Source: JAPLXD01 sp041662765 (GTDB taxonomy: Bacteria; Patescibacteriota; Minisyncoccia; Moranbacterales; UBA11712). From it: a DNA stretch of 15,273 nucleotides. Position 1 is the stretch's first letter; each line of letters begins with the position of its first letter. Shown one piece after another: positions 1 through 7,591 of the stretch. Both the position numbers and the translations under genes were made by a program. Below the pieces are notes generated by a model, which saw only the letters and a program-made list of their open reading frames with translations, did no database searches and was not told the origin of the DNA. The stretch spans positions 1 to 15,273 of the forward strand of contig JBAZRT010000015.1 in NCBI GenBank assembly GCA_041662765.1, given 5' to 3'.

Positions 1-345
1 GTATACATTTCCCGTTCCGCAGCCGGAAAGAGTGATCGTGTCGCCAACCTTGCCATAAAGACAGGTTCCCGGCAACGCCGGGTAGGTCGGGACGGTTTCT
101 CCAGTGCAGATCGGCCCCGTTGAGGTTCTGGCTCCAGCCGCTGGAGTTCCGGCAAGGGTTTTGCCTTTCAATACGCATTCCATCGCATATGGCGTGGTGC
201 TCCTCAATGATTGCAAGGCTGAAGATTCTTGAGCCTTCATTCTTTGGCTCGACAGGCTTACCAACACTACCGCCGCCAAAATTCCGATGATCGCGATCAC
301 GACGAGAAGTTCAACCAGAGTAAATCCTTTTTTGTTTGTTTTCAT
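1..345 (-). CDS. Type IV prepilin (major-pilin-like), C-terminus outside window
   Basis: Pilus subunit that is cleaved by prepilin peptidase (PilD) and assembled into the type IV pilus fibre. The first 115 residues are visible. They start with a short basic leader MKTNKKG, then the class III cleavage site G7/F8 and the hydrophobic stretch FTLVELLVVIAIIGILAAVV. Glu12 is the conserved Glu5 of the mature pilin. The variable part carries four cysteines (about C57, C80, C95, C109) that could make disulfides. The start ATG at 345-343 has a clear Shine-Dalgarno AGAGGTG 6 nt upstream, the strongest in the pilus cluster, which fits a highly made subunit. It lies 39 nt after pilC on the same strand and is probably co-transcribed. 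The C-terminus runs off the left edge, so length and exact subtype (major versus minor pilin or pseudopilin) cannot be fixed. Confidence 0.9.
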   Translation of the reverse strand, partial: MKTNKKGFTLVELLVVIAIIGILAAVVLVSLSSQRMKAQESSALQSLRSTTPYAMECVLKGKTLAGTPAAGARTSTGPICTGETVPTYPALPGTCLYGKVGDTITLSGCGTGNVY

Positions 346-384
346 TTTTTCACCTCTCTAGATAAGCTTGTTAATTCGTAAACT

Positions 385-1593
385 CTACTTTATCCCTTGC
401 GCTATATTGTATATTGGAATGATGATCGAAAAAACCAGTGTTCCCACTCCAACACCCAAAACCACGATCAATACCGGTTCAATGATCGCAGAAAGATTGG
501 AAACGATCTGATCGGCCTCGCGGGAAAAGAATTTCGCCATAATATCAAGCGTCGAGTCGAGTTTTCCCGTATCCTCTCCCACTTTGATCATCTGGGTCAT
601 GATTGCCGGAAAATCTTTCTTTTTTGAAAAAACCTCACTCATCGAACCGCCTGTTTTCACTTTCTCGGCCGCTTCGGTAATATAATTTTCAAAGACGCTG
701 TTCCCAACCACCCGGCTGGTGATCAAAAGCGCGCTGACGATCGGAATACCGCTTCGGACCAAAGTGCTCAAGCTATCAGCAAAACGAGACAGATATACAA
801 ACTTCAAAACTCTTCCGACGAGAGGAATTTTAAGCTTGATCACGTCAAATTCTTTTTTTCCATCGTCGGAGCGAATATAATAGACAACCCCCACGATCGC
901 CGCAGTGATGGCAATAATCACCGCCCACCAATAGTGCTGCATAAAATCACCGGTGGAAATAAGCATTCTGGTGGTAATTGGAAGCACAGCGTTGGTCTCT
1001 TTGAGCATTTCAGTGAGTTTCGGTATGACGAAAGTAATCATCAAAAATCCGACAAGAAAAAAAGCGGAGAGAATGAACGCCGGATAATAGAGGACCCCCT
1101 TTATTTTCTGGGAAAGTGCATAATTTTTTTCTATGTTGTCGGCAAGGCTTTCGAGAGCTTGCTGAAGATTTCCGGAGACTTCTCCTGCCTGGATCATATT
1201 GACGTATATATCCGAAAAAACCTCCGGGTGCTTTCTGAGGCTGTCTGAAAGAGACTGCCCTTCATCCACATCAGCGAGAACCGTCGAAAGAACTCTCGCA
1301 AAATACGGATTTTCAGTTTGTTCTATTATGCCCTTTAGGGCCGCCAAAATTGGCACTTTGGCCTCCACCGTCACTGCCAGCTGCCGCGAAAAAATAACGA
1401 ACTCTTTTCCGCTTACGCCTTCCCACAAACGAAAAAAACTCATGACAACACCGGACTCTTTTATTGGCTCAAGAACGACGACAATCAAATTGTGCCTTTG
1501 GAGAAGCGCCGAGGCGTTGGAAACAGATGACGCTTCCACCACGCCCTCCTGAACTGCTCCAGCCTGATTGCGAGCCTTGTATTTGTATTTCAT
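385..1593 (-). CDS. pilC: Type IV pilus inner-membrane platform protein PilC
   Basis: Polytopic platform protein of the GspF/PilC family. It sits in the cytoplasmic membrane, contacts the PilB and PilT motors and passes their motion to the pilin rod. The 402 residues contain the usual two repeated T2SSF domains (about 66-189 and 268-391). Each has the conserved FxRQLA / FADSLSTLVRSGIPI start and the ..M.QMIKVGEDTGKL type motif. Membrane helices are predicted at about 171-191, 222-240 and 373-395. Length is normal for the family. The ATG at 1593 follows the pilT stop after 2 nt, so the genes are translationally close. No good Shine-Dalgarno is seen, only GAG within the pilT end. GspF of type II secretion is the alternative name for the same fold; the pilT/pilB/pilMNO context favours PilC. 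Confidence 0.95.
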   Translation of the reverse strand: MKYKYKARNQAGAVQEGVVEASSVSNASALLQRHNLIVVVLEPIKESGVVMSFFRLWEGVSGKEFVIFSRQLAVTVEAKVPILAALKGIIEQTENPYFARVLSTVLADVDEGQSLSDSLRKHPEVFSDIYVNMIQAGEVSGNLQQALESLADNIEKNYALSQKIKGVLYYPAFILSAFFLVGFLMITFVIPKLTEMLKETNAVLPITTRMLISTGDFMQHYWWAVIIAITAAIVGVVYYIRSDDGKKEFDVIKLKIPLVGRVLKFVYLSRFADSLSTLVRSGIPIVSALLITSRVVGNSVFENYITEAAEKVKTGGSMSEVFSKKKDFPAIMTQMIKVGEDTGKLDSTLDIMAKFFSREADQIVSNLSAIIEPVLIVVLGVGVGTLVFSIIIPIYNIAQGIK

Positions 1594-1595
1594 GA

Positions 1596-2669
1596 TTATC
1601 TCAATAATATCTTAAGCTCCTCCTTGTCAGGAGAATATGATTCCGCTTCTTCCAAGGCTATTATACCTTCTTTTACCAAATCCGCCAAAGAATGATTGAT
1701 GGATATCATTCCTTGATCTCTTGATGTTTCAATAACCAAATTGATTTGATGCGATTTCCCTTCTCGAATCAAATTCGCGACTGCATTGTTGTTGATCAAA
1801 ATTTCCACCGCCGGCACTCGTCCACCATCCAGCCGGTTGACCAATCTCTGAGAAACGATCCCCAGGAGGGATTGCGCCAGCTGCATCCGAATTTGATTTT
1901 GTTGATGCGCCGGAAAAACATCCACGATGCGATCAACCGTTTGAGCCGCATCGTTTGTATGGAGAGTGGCAAAAATGAGATGTCCTGTCTCCGCCGCCGT
2001 CATCGCCGTGCCTATCGTTTCAACATCGCGCATCTCACCCACCATCACCACGTCGGCATCTTCCCGAAATATCGCTCGGAGAGCCGAGGGAAAATTCGGG
2101 GCATCTTGCAGAATTTCCCTCTGGTCAATAATGCACATATCGGGATCAAAAAGATATTCGATCGGGTCCTCTATCGTAATGATATGATCCTGGCGGCTGC
2201 GATTGATGTAGTCGATAAGCGCCGCGAGCGTCGTTGATTTTCCATGGCCGCAAGGACCCGTCACCAGCACAAAACCCTGTGAAGGCTTTGTGAATTCATA
2301 GAGTTCGTTTGGCAGGTTTAGCTCTTCAAGCGTCTTTATCTTGTTTGGAATCATTCGAAAAGCAGCGCTAAGACTTCCTTTTTGAAAATATATGTTGCAT
2401 CGAAAACGAACTTTTCCGCCAAGATCCAGCGAAAAATCAATTTGTTTGTCCCTTTGAAGGCGCGCTTTTTGTTCCTCATTCAGCACTACTTCTGCAGCAT
2501 CTTCAATTTCCTGGGCTGCAAGTTTCTTTTCACCGCTTATTGGATACAGTTTTCCGTCGATTCGAATGATCGGCGGACGCCCCAAACTCAAGTGAAGATC
2601 TGATCCGCCCTGTTGGGCCACCATTTGGAGATAGCTGTTGATTTTCAGTTCGACTTGCGTTTTGTTCAT
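1596..2669 (-). CDS. pilT: Type IV pilus retraction ATPase PilT
   Basis: Hexameric secretion-type ATPase that depolymerises the pilus, powering twitching and DNA uptake. 357 residues. The PAS-like N-terminal domain has the family signature GGSDLHLSLGRPPIIRIDGKL at about 21-41. Walker A GPCGHGKST is at 138-146, the Asp box ITIEDP at 165-169, Walker B VVMVGEMRD at 207-215, and the His box AETGHLIFATLHTND at 226-240. NLIREGK at 299-305 corresponds to the AIRNLIRE motif typical of PilT. I chose ATG 2669 over an in-frame TTG at 2717 because family similarity begins at MNKTQVEL and because the longer form would overlap the response regulator by 44 nt. The gap to that gene is then 4 nt. No clear ribosome site is visible. 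The Walker A has Cys and His where most PilT proteins have Thr and Ser, which still fits the GxxxxGK[ST] rule. Confidence 0.95.
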   Translation of the reverse strand: MNKTQVELKINSYLQMVAQQGGSDLHLSLGRPPIIRIDGKLYPISGEKKLAAQEIEDAAEVVLNEEQKARLQRDKQIDFSLDLGGKVRFRCNIYFQKGSLSAAFRMIPNKIKTLEELNLPNELYEFTKPSQGFVLVTGPCGHGKSTTLAALIDYINRSRQDHIITIEDPIEYLFDPDMCIIDQREILQDAPNFPSALRAIFREDADVVMVGEMRDVETIGTAMTAAETGHLIFATLHTNDAAQTVDRIVDVFPAHQQNQIRMQLAQSLLGIVSQRLVNRLDGGRVPAVEILINNNAVANLIREGKSHQINLVIETSRDQGMISINHSLADLVKEGIIALEEAESYSPDKEELKILLR

Positions 2670-2673
2670 CTTT

Positions 2674-3060
2674 TTATAAATTATTATTTTCCGAAAAAAC
2701 CGACTCGACTTTTTCAATCACTTCGGCCGGCGTAAAGTGGGATTTGATGAGATAATTTTTCACTCCCATTTCCCTCACTTTCTGAATACTTTCCTTCTCT
2801 CCGATATTCGTAAGAAGAATCACGGGGATATCTTTCCATTCTTCATGCTTTTTCACTTCCTCAAGCATCTCAATCCCGCTCATGATCGGCATCAAAATGT
2901 CCAGCAAGATCAGGTCGACTTTTCCTTTTTTGAGTTCGACCAATCCCTCTTCCCCGTTTTGAGCCAGAGCAGTTTCATATCCCATTTCGGAAAGCTTGGC
3001 AAGATATACTTCTGCTACGAAATTATCATCTTCGACAATTAAAATTTTTTTCTTGTCCAT
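2674..3060 (-). CDS. Receiver-only response regulator (CheY/PilG-like)
   Basis: Stand-alone phosphoacceptor receiver domain of 128 residues, with no output domain. The acidic pocket is E10-D11-D12, the phosphorylation site is D54 in LILLDILMP, the switch Thr is T84 in VILLTN, and the conserved Lys is K106 in NYLIKSHF. All key residues are present, so it should be phosphorylated by a histidine kinase, none of which is encoded in this window. It lies between pilB (30 nt upstream) and pilT (4 nt downstream if pilT starts at 2669), so it is almost certainly made with the motors. By analogy with PilG/PilH and CheY-like proteins that act on pilus motors, it may bind PilB, PilT or PilC to set extension against retraction. 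That role is inferred from location, not from sequence. The start ATG at 3060 lacks a clear Shine-Dalgarno. Confidence 0.9.
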   Translation of the reverse strand: MDKKKILIVEDDNFVAEVYLAKLSEMGYETALAQNGEEGLVELKKGKVDLILLDILMPIMSGIEMLEEVKKHEEWKDIPVILLTNIGEKESIQKVREMGVKNYLIKSHFTPAEVIEKVESVFSENNNL

Positions 3061-3090
3061 GATATTCGATTATTTTTTATCAATTTTAGC

Positions 3091-4683
3091 TTAGTCAATT
3101 TCCAAAAATCCTTCTTCTGTCACTCTCTCCACTTCTTCGAGGGTGGTAAGCCCCTTGAGCACTTTGAGCACCCCGTCTTGCTTCATTGTGATCATCCCTT
3201 GCTTCACGGCAATTTGACGCAATTTTTCTTCTTCCACTTTTCCATTCAGAAGCTCGTTCACCGCTTCATCCATATAAAACACTTCGAAAATACCAATTCT
3301 TCCTTTCATCCCCAACCCCCCGCAGCTTGGACATCCCTTACCCTTCCAAATTTTTATTTCACCAGTGAAACCATGCGCCTTTTTTTCCGCTTCCGGGATC
3401 TGGCTCAAAATATTTTCAATCTCCTTTTTCGCCAGCTCATTCAATTTCACTTCTTCGCGGCAATCCGAACAAATTTTTCTCACCAATCTTTGCGCCACTA
3501 CTGCCCGAAGCGACGAGGCAACCAAAAATGGTTCGACTTTCATATCAATGAGACGCGGGATAGCCCCCAAAGAATCATTCGTGTGAAGAGTGGCAAGAAC
3601 AACGTGCCCGGTGAGTGCCGCATGGACCGAAAGTTCCGCCGTTTCAGTGTCCCGAATTTCCCCGACCATCACAATATCCGGATCCTGACGCAAAATCGAG
3701 CGCAATCCCGAAGCAAACGTATATCCGATCTCCGGCTTGACTTGGCTCTGATTGATGCCTTCAATAGCATATTCAACCGGGTCTTCGAGCGTGATTATGT
3801 TTACGCCTTCTTTGTTGAGAATACCAAGAATCGAATAAAGCGTCGTGGACTTTCCTGATCCGGTCGGGCCGGTGATCAAAATCATTCCGTACGGCTCAAA
3901 AATACTTTTCTTTATTATATCATAGTTTTTTCCCACTACGCCGAGCTGATCAAGGTCCAAAAGGCCCTTCTCCTTATCAAGAACCCGCATCACTACTTTT
4001 TCCCCCATCGATACCGGCAAAGTGGAAACGCGAAGATCGATTTGCTTCTTGCTTTCGGTGATCCTGAAGCGGCCGTCTTGCGGTTTTCTTCTTTCGTCTA
4101 TTTTCAAATTAGAAAGAATTTTGATTCGCGACACGATCGCCGGGCCGATTTTTTTGGGAAGCACGAGAGAATTGTGAAGAATCCCGTCCAATCGATAGCG
4201 AACTCTTATGCTGTCTTCCAGCGGCTCGATATGGATGTCGCTGGCCGAGCCTTCAATCGCATTCCGAAGGATCACTTCCACAATCTTGGCAACAGGCGCC
4301 TCTTCAATCGTGATATCATCTTCAGTCGCTTCTTTCTTTTCCTCATCAGGAACTCTTTCTTCGTCTCCTATGGTTTCCAGCGCCTGCTGAATGGTAAAGG
4401 AGGGGCTGGTATAGGCTACCAAAGCCGATTCAAAATCTTCTTCTGAAACCGGAATCATCTCTATGCTGAGCCGGTTTTTTTCCGCCAAAAATTGAAGAGC
4501 GTTCTGAACTTCCATGCTGTCCATATCTGCCACCGCTACTCTCAAAACCAAACCCTCTTTTTCAAAAGGAATGAAGCGGTATTTTTTTGCGGCCTCATAA
4601 GGAACTATCTTTATGACATCGGGAGGTATTTTGAGATGTTCCCAATCTATCTTTTTTTCTTCTTCCTTTTGCTCATTTTCCAT
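3091..4683 (-). CDS. pilB: Type IV pilus extension ATPase PilB
   Basis: Motor ATPase that drives pilus assembly (GspE/PilB family), 530 residues. The N-terminal MshEN/T2SSE_N-like domain lies at about 15-100, followed by an acidic linker (105-130) and the core ATPase. ASDIHIEP is at 147-154, Walker A GPTGSGKST at 272-280, the Asp box TLEDPVEY at 298-305, Walker B DIVMVGEIRD at 336-345, and the His box LTGHVVLATLHTND at 357-370. Two Cys pairs, C405/C408 and C451/C454, form the zinc tetracysteine element that separates PilB/GspE from PilT. The gene follows pilO after 56 nt. The reading starts at ATG 4683; upstream sequence TATAAAATGATAAA offers no Shine-Dalgarno. GspE of type II secretion is the nearest alternative; the presence of pilT and a pilin in the same cluster supports PilB. 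Confidence 0.95.
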   Translation of the reverse strand: MENEQKEEEKKIDWEHLKIPPDVIKIVPYEAAKKYRFIPFEKEGLVLRVAVADMDSMEVQNALQFLAEKNRLSIEMIPVSEEDFESALVAYTSPSFTIQQALETIGDEERVPDEEKKEATEDDITIEEAPVAKIVEVILRNAIEGSASDIHIEPLEDSIRVRYRLDGILHNSLVLPKKIGPAIVSRIKILSNLKIDERRKPQDGRFRITESKKQIDLRVSTLPVSMGEKVVMRVLDKEKGLLDLDQLGVVGKNYDIIKKSIFEPYGMILITGPTGSGKSTTLYSILGILNKEGVNIITLEDPVEYAIEGINQSQVKPEIGYTFASGLRSILRQDPDIVMVGEIRDTETAELSVHAALTGHVVLATLHTNDSLGAIPRLIDMKVEPFLVASSLRAVVAQRLVRKICSDCREEVKLNELAKKEIENILSQIPEAEKKAHGFTGEIKIWKGKGCPSCGGLGMKGRIGIFEVFYMDEAVNELLNGKVEEEKLRQIAVKQGMITMKQDGVLKVLKGLTTLEEVERVTEEGFLEID

Positions 4684-4739
4684 TTTATCATTTTATAACC
4701 TGAAATTGACGCCTCTCACCTACCGCAATAATCAAGGAT

Positions 4740-5585
4740 CTACTTAAAAATATTTCTTTCACCATTCGGAGATACAAGAGGAGCAGCATAAGGAGCGTAT
4801 ATAACTTCTTTCAATTTTTCAATTGCTTTTTGATTGAGCTCCACCGGAGTGGCCGGACCCGCAGCAAACATTATGTCGCCAGCCTGTCTTCCTTTCTTGA
4901 AAAAGGCATTCATCGATATATTGATGGACAAAAGATTGGAAGATTGTTGCTCCTGACTTTGACTTTCAACGGCTACGACGACTTTGTCGACATTGGAGAT
5001 GCGGTTCATGTCTTCAAGATATTTGAAAAAGTCCAAAAACTGTTCCCATGTTCCCTTGGCCATTATCGAAATCTTGACCATCTTGAGGCAATTGTTGGAC
5101 GGACTTGTCGAATTGCTCAAATCATTGGCTGGAGCCGGGGCTCCCGCAGCAGTTTCGGCAGGAATGCCGCCCTGGGTTGAACCGGGGAACGCCTCTGAGC
5201 TTCCGCTGCAAACATACGGCAAGTTTTCCGCATTTTCTGATCCGGCCAACACTGCCTCCTTTTGCACATCTGACAACAAAATCCCGCTGCGACTCGCCTT
5301 GCTGGTAAGCTCGGAAATATAGATATCCATATTCTCCGATTCCGGAAGCGCTATTTGAACAAGTGTTTTTTCGTCCCCCAAAGATTCCCAATCCGATTTC
5401 AATTCTTTTATCTTTTGACCTTGTCCGTTCAGACTATCCAGTTGGGATTGTTTTTCGGAAAGTATTTTTTTCTTTTCATTCATATCAAAAAAAGACGGCT
5501 TGATGAAAAAGACAATAACGATAACCACCAACGCAAGAGAAGCCGGTAAAATGAGGATCTTTAGCTTTATTGACTGATTAATCAT
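4740..5585 (-). CDS. pilO: PilO-like type IV pilus assembly protein
   Basis: Bitopic membrane protein that pairs with PilN to form the alignment complex around PilC. 281 residues: a short cytoplasmic tail, one membrane helix at about 9-29, a coiled-coil-prone stretch (35-65), and an extracytoplasmic ferredoxin-like part including GTWEQFLDFFKYLEDMNRI at about 178-196, a PilO hallmark. Between about 126 and 166 there is a Gly/Pro/Ala/Ser/Thr-rich insert bounded by two cysteines, C126 and C166. The C-terminus ends GERNIFK, which recalls the NPF-type tail of PilO/PilP proteins. Assignment rests on topology and the pilM-pilN-here-pilB order, since PilO sequences diverge strongly. Starts at ATG 5585; GGGGA about 12 nt upstream is a distant ribosome site. 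The gap to pilN is 80 nt. Confidence 0.8.
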   Translation of the reverse strand: MINQSIKLKILILPASLALVVIVIVFFIKPSFFDMNEKKKILSEKQSQLDSLNGQGQKIKELKSDWESLGDEKTLVQIALPESENMDIYISELTSKASRSGILLSDVQKEAVLAGSENAENLPYVCSGSSEAFPGSTQGGIPAETAAGAPAPANDLSNSTSPSNNCLKMVKISIMAKGTWEQFLDFFKYLEDMNRISNVDKVVVAVESQSQEQQSSNLLSINISMNAFFKKGRQAGDIMFAAGPATPVELNQKAIEKLKEVIYAPYAAPLVSPNGERNIFK

Positions 5586-5665
5586 TGTTTTTTTGTCCCC
5601 AAATCAAATTTCAACAAAATCGCTGTTGTGAAATTATCGTGGGATTTTATATATGAAATTATTGA

Positions 5666-6232
5666 TTATTTTTGAAACGCCGACTGATTCATCTTCAAAT
5701 CAACGCTGAACAGGATTCCGCTTTGTTGATCCGTCCCCTGCACAATTTTTTCCCCGGCCTGTTTGAATTCAAACGAATCAACTCCCGGCAAGTCTTTGAG
5801 CAGAATCAGTTCGCGAGAGAGAGCATCCATATTCGCTGCTGTCCCGGTTATTTCGACAAGACCGCCCCCCGCTCCATCTTTTGTTCCAGAAAATTTGTCG
5901 AGGCGAACCTCAGGAATCATATAACTGCCCATTTTTACAAACAGGTCATCCCAGTAAGGATGATCGTCAACAACCTTATCCAAAAGATTCAATCTTTCCT
6001 GAAAATCAAGCGCATCGGAGAAAGATGATCCCTTCATTTCTCCTTGTTTTTCGGCTATAGCCGCGCTGACCTTTTTCTCCTGGCTCTCATATCTGCTTTT
6101 CAAAAAAATAATTGCTGCATAGGCCGCCGCAACAATCGCAAACAAAACAATCGAAAGAATCAACGCCGATTTTCCCGTTAAGGTTCTTTTTTCAGCGACC
6201 TCCGGAGAGGACAAATTTATATTGGTTACCAT
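5666..6232 (-). CDS. pilN: PilN-like type IV pilus assembly protein
   Basis: Bitopic inner-membrane protein of the pilus alignment complex; its short cytoplasmic N-terminus normally docks into a groove of PilM. 188 residues. The tail VTNINLSSPE at 2-11 carries the INL sequence that defines the PilM-binding motif. One membrane helix lies at about 22-44, then a helical stretch and an alpha/beta extracytoplasmic domain (about 80-188) with VRLDKFSGT and VEITGTAANMDALSRELILLKDL, as in PilN folds. It is 50 nt downstream of pilM, in an AT-rich gap. The start ATG 6232 has no clear Shine-Dalgarno (only ACATAAAAAA ahead of it). Recognition is by motif, topology and synteny. Confidence 0.85.
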   Translation of the reverse strand: MVTNINLSSPEVAEKRTLTGKSALILSIVLFAIVAAAYAAIIFLKSRYESQEKKVSAAIAEKQGEMKGSSFSDALDFQERLNLLDKVVDDHPYWDDLFVKMGSYMIPEVRLDKFSGTKDGAGGGLVEITGTAANMDALSRELILLKDLPGVDSFEFKQAGEKIVQGTDQQSGILFSVDLKMNQSAFQK

Positions 6233-6282
6233 TTTTTTATGTTTATAATATTATTTATGATAAATTTTATTTTTTTCATCAA

Positions 6283-7368
6283 TCACTTGTCGCTTTCAAG
6301 ACCGCGCATAGCCAAACCCAGAGCAACCGTCAACTCCGGAGCAACTTCCTCCAAGAGCGGCAAATTTTTTTTGGATACTCCAATTCTTGCCAAAGGATTC
6401 CCCCTTTGGCATTCCACTCCTATCTCTTTTGAAAAAAATTCAATCAATGTGCTCATCTTTGAGGTTCCGCCCGTGAATATGACTTTTTCTATTTTTTTGA
6501 GAGGACTTTTTTTGTGATAAATTTCCCGAAGCCGTTTCATTTCATCGGTAATCATGCCAATTGCAGGTGCAATAAGACGACTTGTCTCTCCTCGCGGATC
6601 AAGCAGATTGACGCGATCTGATTTTTTCAGCTTATCCGCCCGTTCGAGATCGATCCCGAGACCGCTGGCAAGGGATCTCGATATTTCCACTCCGCCAACA
6701 TCAATATTTCTGGTAACTCTGACCACTCCGTCGCTGACCACCGTGAAATCAGTTGCTTTTGCTCCCAAGTTCACGATCATAAAGGTTCCCTTGTCATTTC
6801 CAATAAGCGTCCGGACAGCAGCAAAATTTTCCACCTCCATTGCTTTCACCTTCAATTTGACCGATCTGGCAATTGCTCCATATTTGTCCGTCGTGCTTTT
6901 GGGAACCGACACAACCATAATTTGATTTTTTCGGCTTTGCTTGGGAACTTGCCCTCCTTCAAAAGCCTTTTCCTGAAAACTGCCGATTATCTCCCATCCC
7001 AGACTCACTTCATCAAGATGAGTGGGAATGAACTTTGCTGCCTCAAATCTTATGGCCTGCTCGATTTCAACTTCAGGCATTTCCGGAAGTTCAACAAAAA
7101 ATATGAGGGAGAGAAAACCTGGTATCCCCATAACGGCACATTTGGTTTCAAAATTTCCCTGTTTCAAAACAGCCTCCAGCACGCCTTTTGCTTGAACACC
7201 CAAAAGTTCGAGGCCGCTGGACTGAAGAAGCGATCCAGAATCATAGGAAACAGCATAGTTCACAAAAACAGGCAGATTATTCTCTTTTTTCAATTCAACT
7301 ATTTTTATGCCCGTAGTTCCAAGATCAACACCAAGGCATCTGTTTTTCTTCGTGAAAATACCAAACAT
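6283..7368 (-). CDS. pilM: Type IV pilus actin-like protein PilM
   Basis: Cytoplasmic actin-fold ATPase that binds PilN and links the motors to the membrane complex. 361 residues. The first phosphate loop is GVDLGTTGIKIVEL at about 13-26; MPEVEIEQAIRFEAAKFIP at about 97-115 is the PilM-type subdomain region. The second nucleotide motif is MIVNLGAKATDFTVV, then RNIDVGGVEISRSLASGLG, and the adenosine motif is VIFTGGTSKMSTL. The C-terminal LTVALGLAMRGL is typical. It is the first gene of the minus-strand cluster, divergent from comF. Start ATG 7368 is placed at the usual family N-terminus (MFGIF). No Shine-Dalgarno is visible, and a terminator-like hairpin sits just upstream. It ends with TGA, showing UGA is read as stop here. 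Confidence 0.95.
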   Translation of the reverse strand: MFGIFTKKNRCLGVDLGTTGIKIVELKKENNLPVFVNYAVSYDSGSLLQSSGLELLGVQAKGVLEAVLKQGNFETKCAVMGIPGFLSLIFFVELPEMPEVEIEQAIRFEAAKFIPTHLDEVSLGWEIIGSFQEKAFEGGQVPKQSRKNQIMVVSVPKSTTDKYGAIARSVKLKVKAMEVENFAAVRTLIGNDKGTFMIVNLGAKATDFTVVSDGVVRVTRNIDVGGVEISRSLASGLGIDLERADKLKKSDRVNLLDPRGETSRLIAPAIGMITDEMKRLREIYHKKSPLKKIEKVIFTGGTSKMSTLIEFFSKEIGVECQRGNPLARIGVSKKNLPLLEEVAPELTVALGLAMRGLESDK

Positions 7369-7381
7369 TTAGATCGACATT

Positions 7382-7416
7382 AAAAAAAATCCGGCCAAAA
7401 AATATTGTCCGCCGGA
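7382..7416 (-). terminator. Intrinsic-terminator-like hairpin upstream of pilM (minus strand)
   Basis: On the minus strand TCCGGC (7416-7411) pairs perfectly with GCCGGA (7395-7390) around a 15-nt loop, followed by eight consecutive T (7389-7382). This is the layout of a rho-independent terminator, placed 14 nt ahead of the pilM ATG. No convincing minus-strand gene ends here; only a doubtful 78-codon frame stops at 7418. It could therefore be an attenuator in the pilus-cluster leader, or a barrier against antisense transcription from the comF side. The stem is only 6 bp and the loop is long, so strength is uncertain. Confidence 0.5.
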
Positions 7417-7559
7417 CCTATCTCTTCTCACGGTTATTGTTTTTCTTTTGCCGTATTTCTTCCGCATAGGATTGTTTTTGTTTTTGCGCCAAAAAGTTTT
7501 TGCTCTGCAATGATTCTAACACATTTTTCGCCCAAAGGCAAACAGCCGCTTTCTGAGAT

Positions 7560-7589
7560 TTGCCGAAAAACGCTTTCTCACGATACAAT
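7560..7589 (+). promoter_or_regulatory. Putative promoter of comF
   Basis: TTGCCG at 7560-7565 and TACAAT at 7584-7589 are separated by 18 bp, matching sigma-70 boxes in 4/6 and 5/6 positions. The -10 box is the left arm of a perfect palindrome, TACAAT-A-ATTGTA (7584-7596), so the same site reads as a -10 box on the minus strand too, although no good minus-strand -35 is present. Transcription from here would begin near 7596. Confidence 0.5.
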
Positions 7590-7591
7590 AA

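Noticed and set aside
3178..3858. 226-codon plus-strand frame opposite pilB.
   Set aside because: Shadow of the pilB coding strand; no promoter, ribosome site or family likeness.
4684..4739. Possible promoter ahead of pilB (TATAAA 7 nt upstream of the ATG).
   Set aside because: No -35 box at a suitable distance; pilB is better explained by read-through from pilO.
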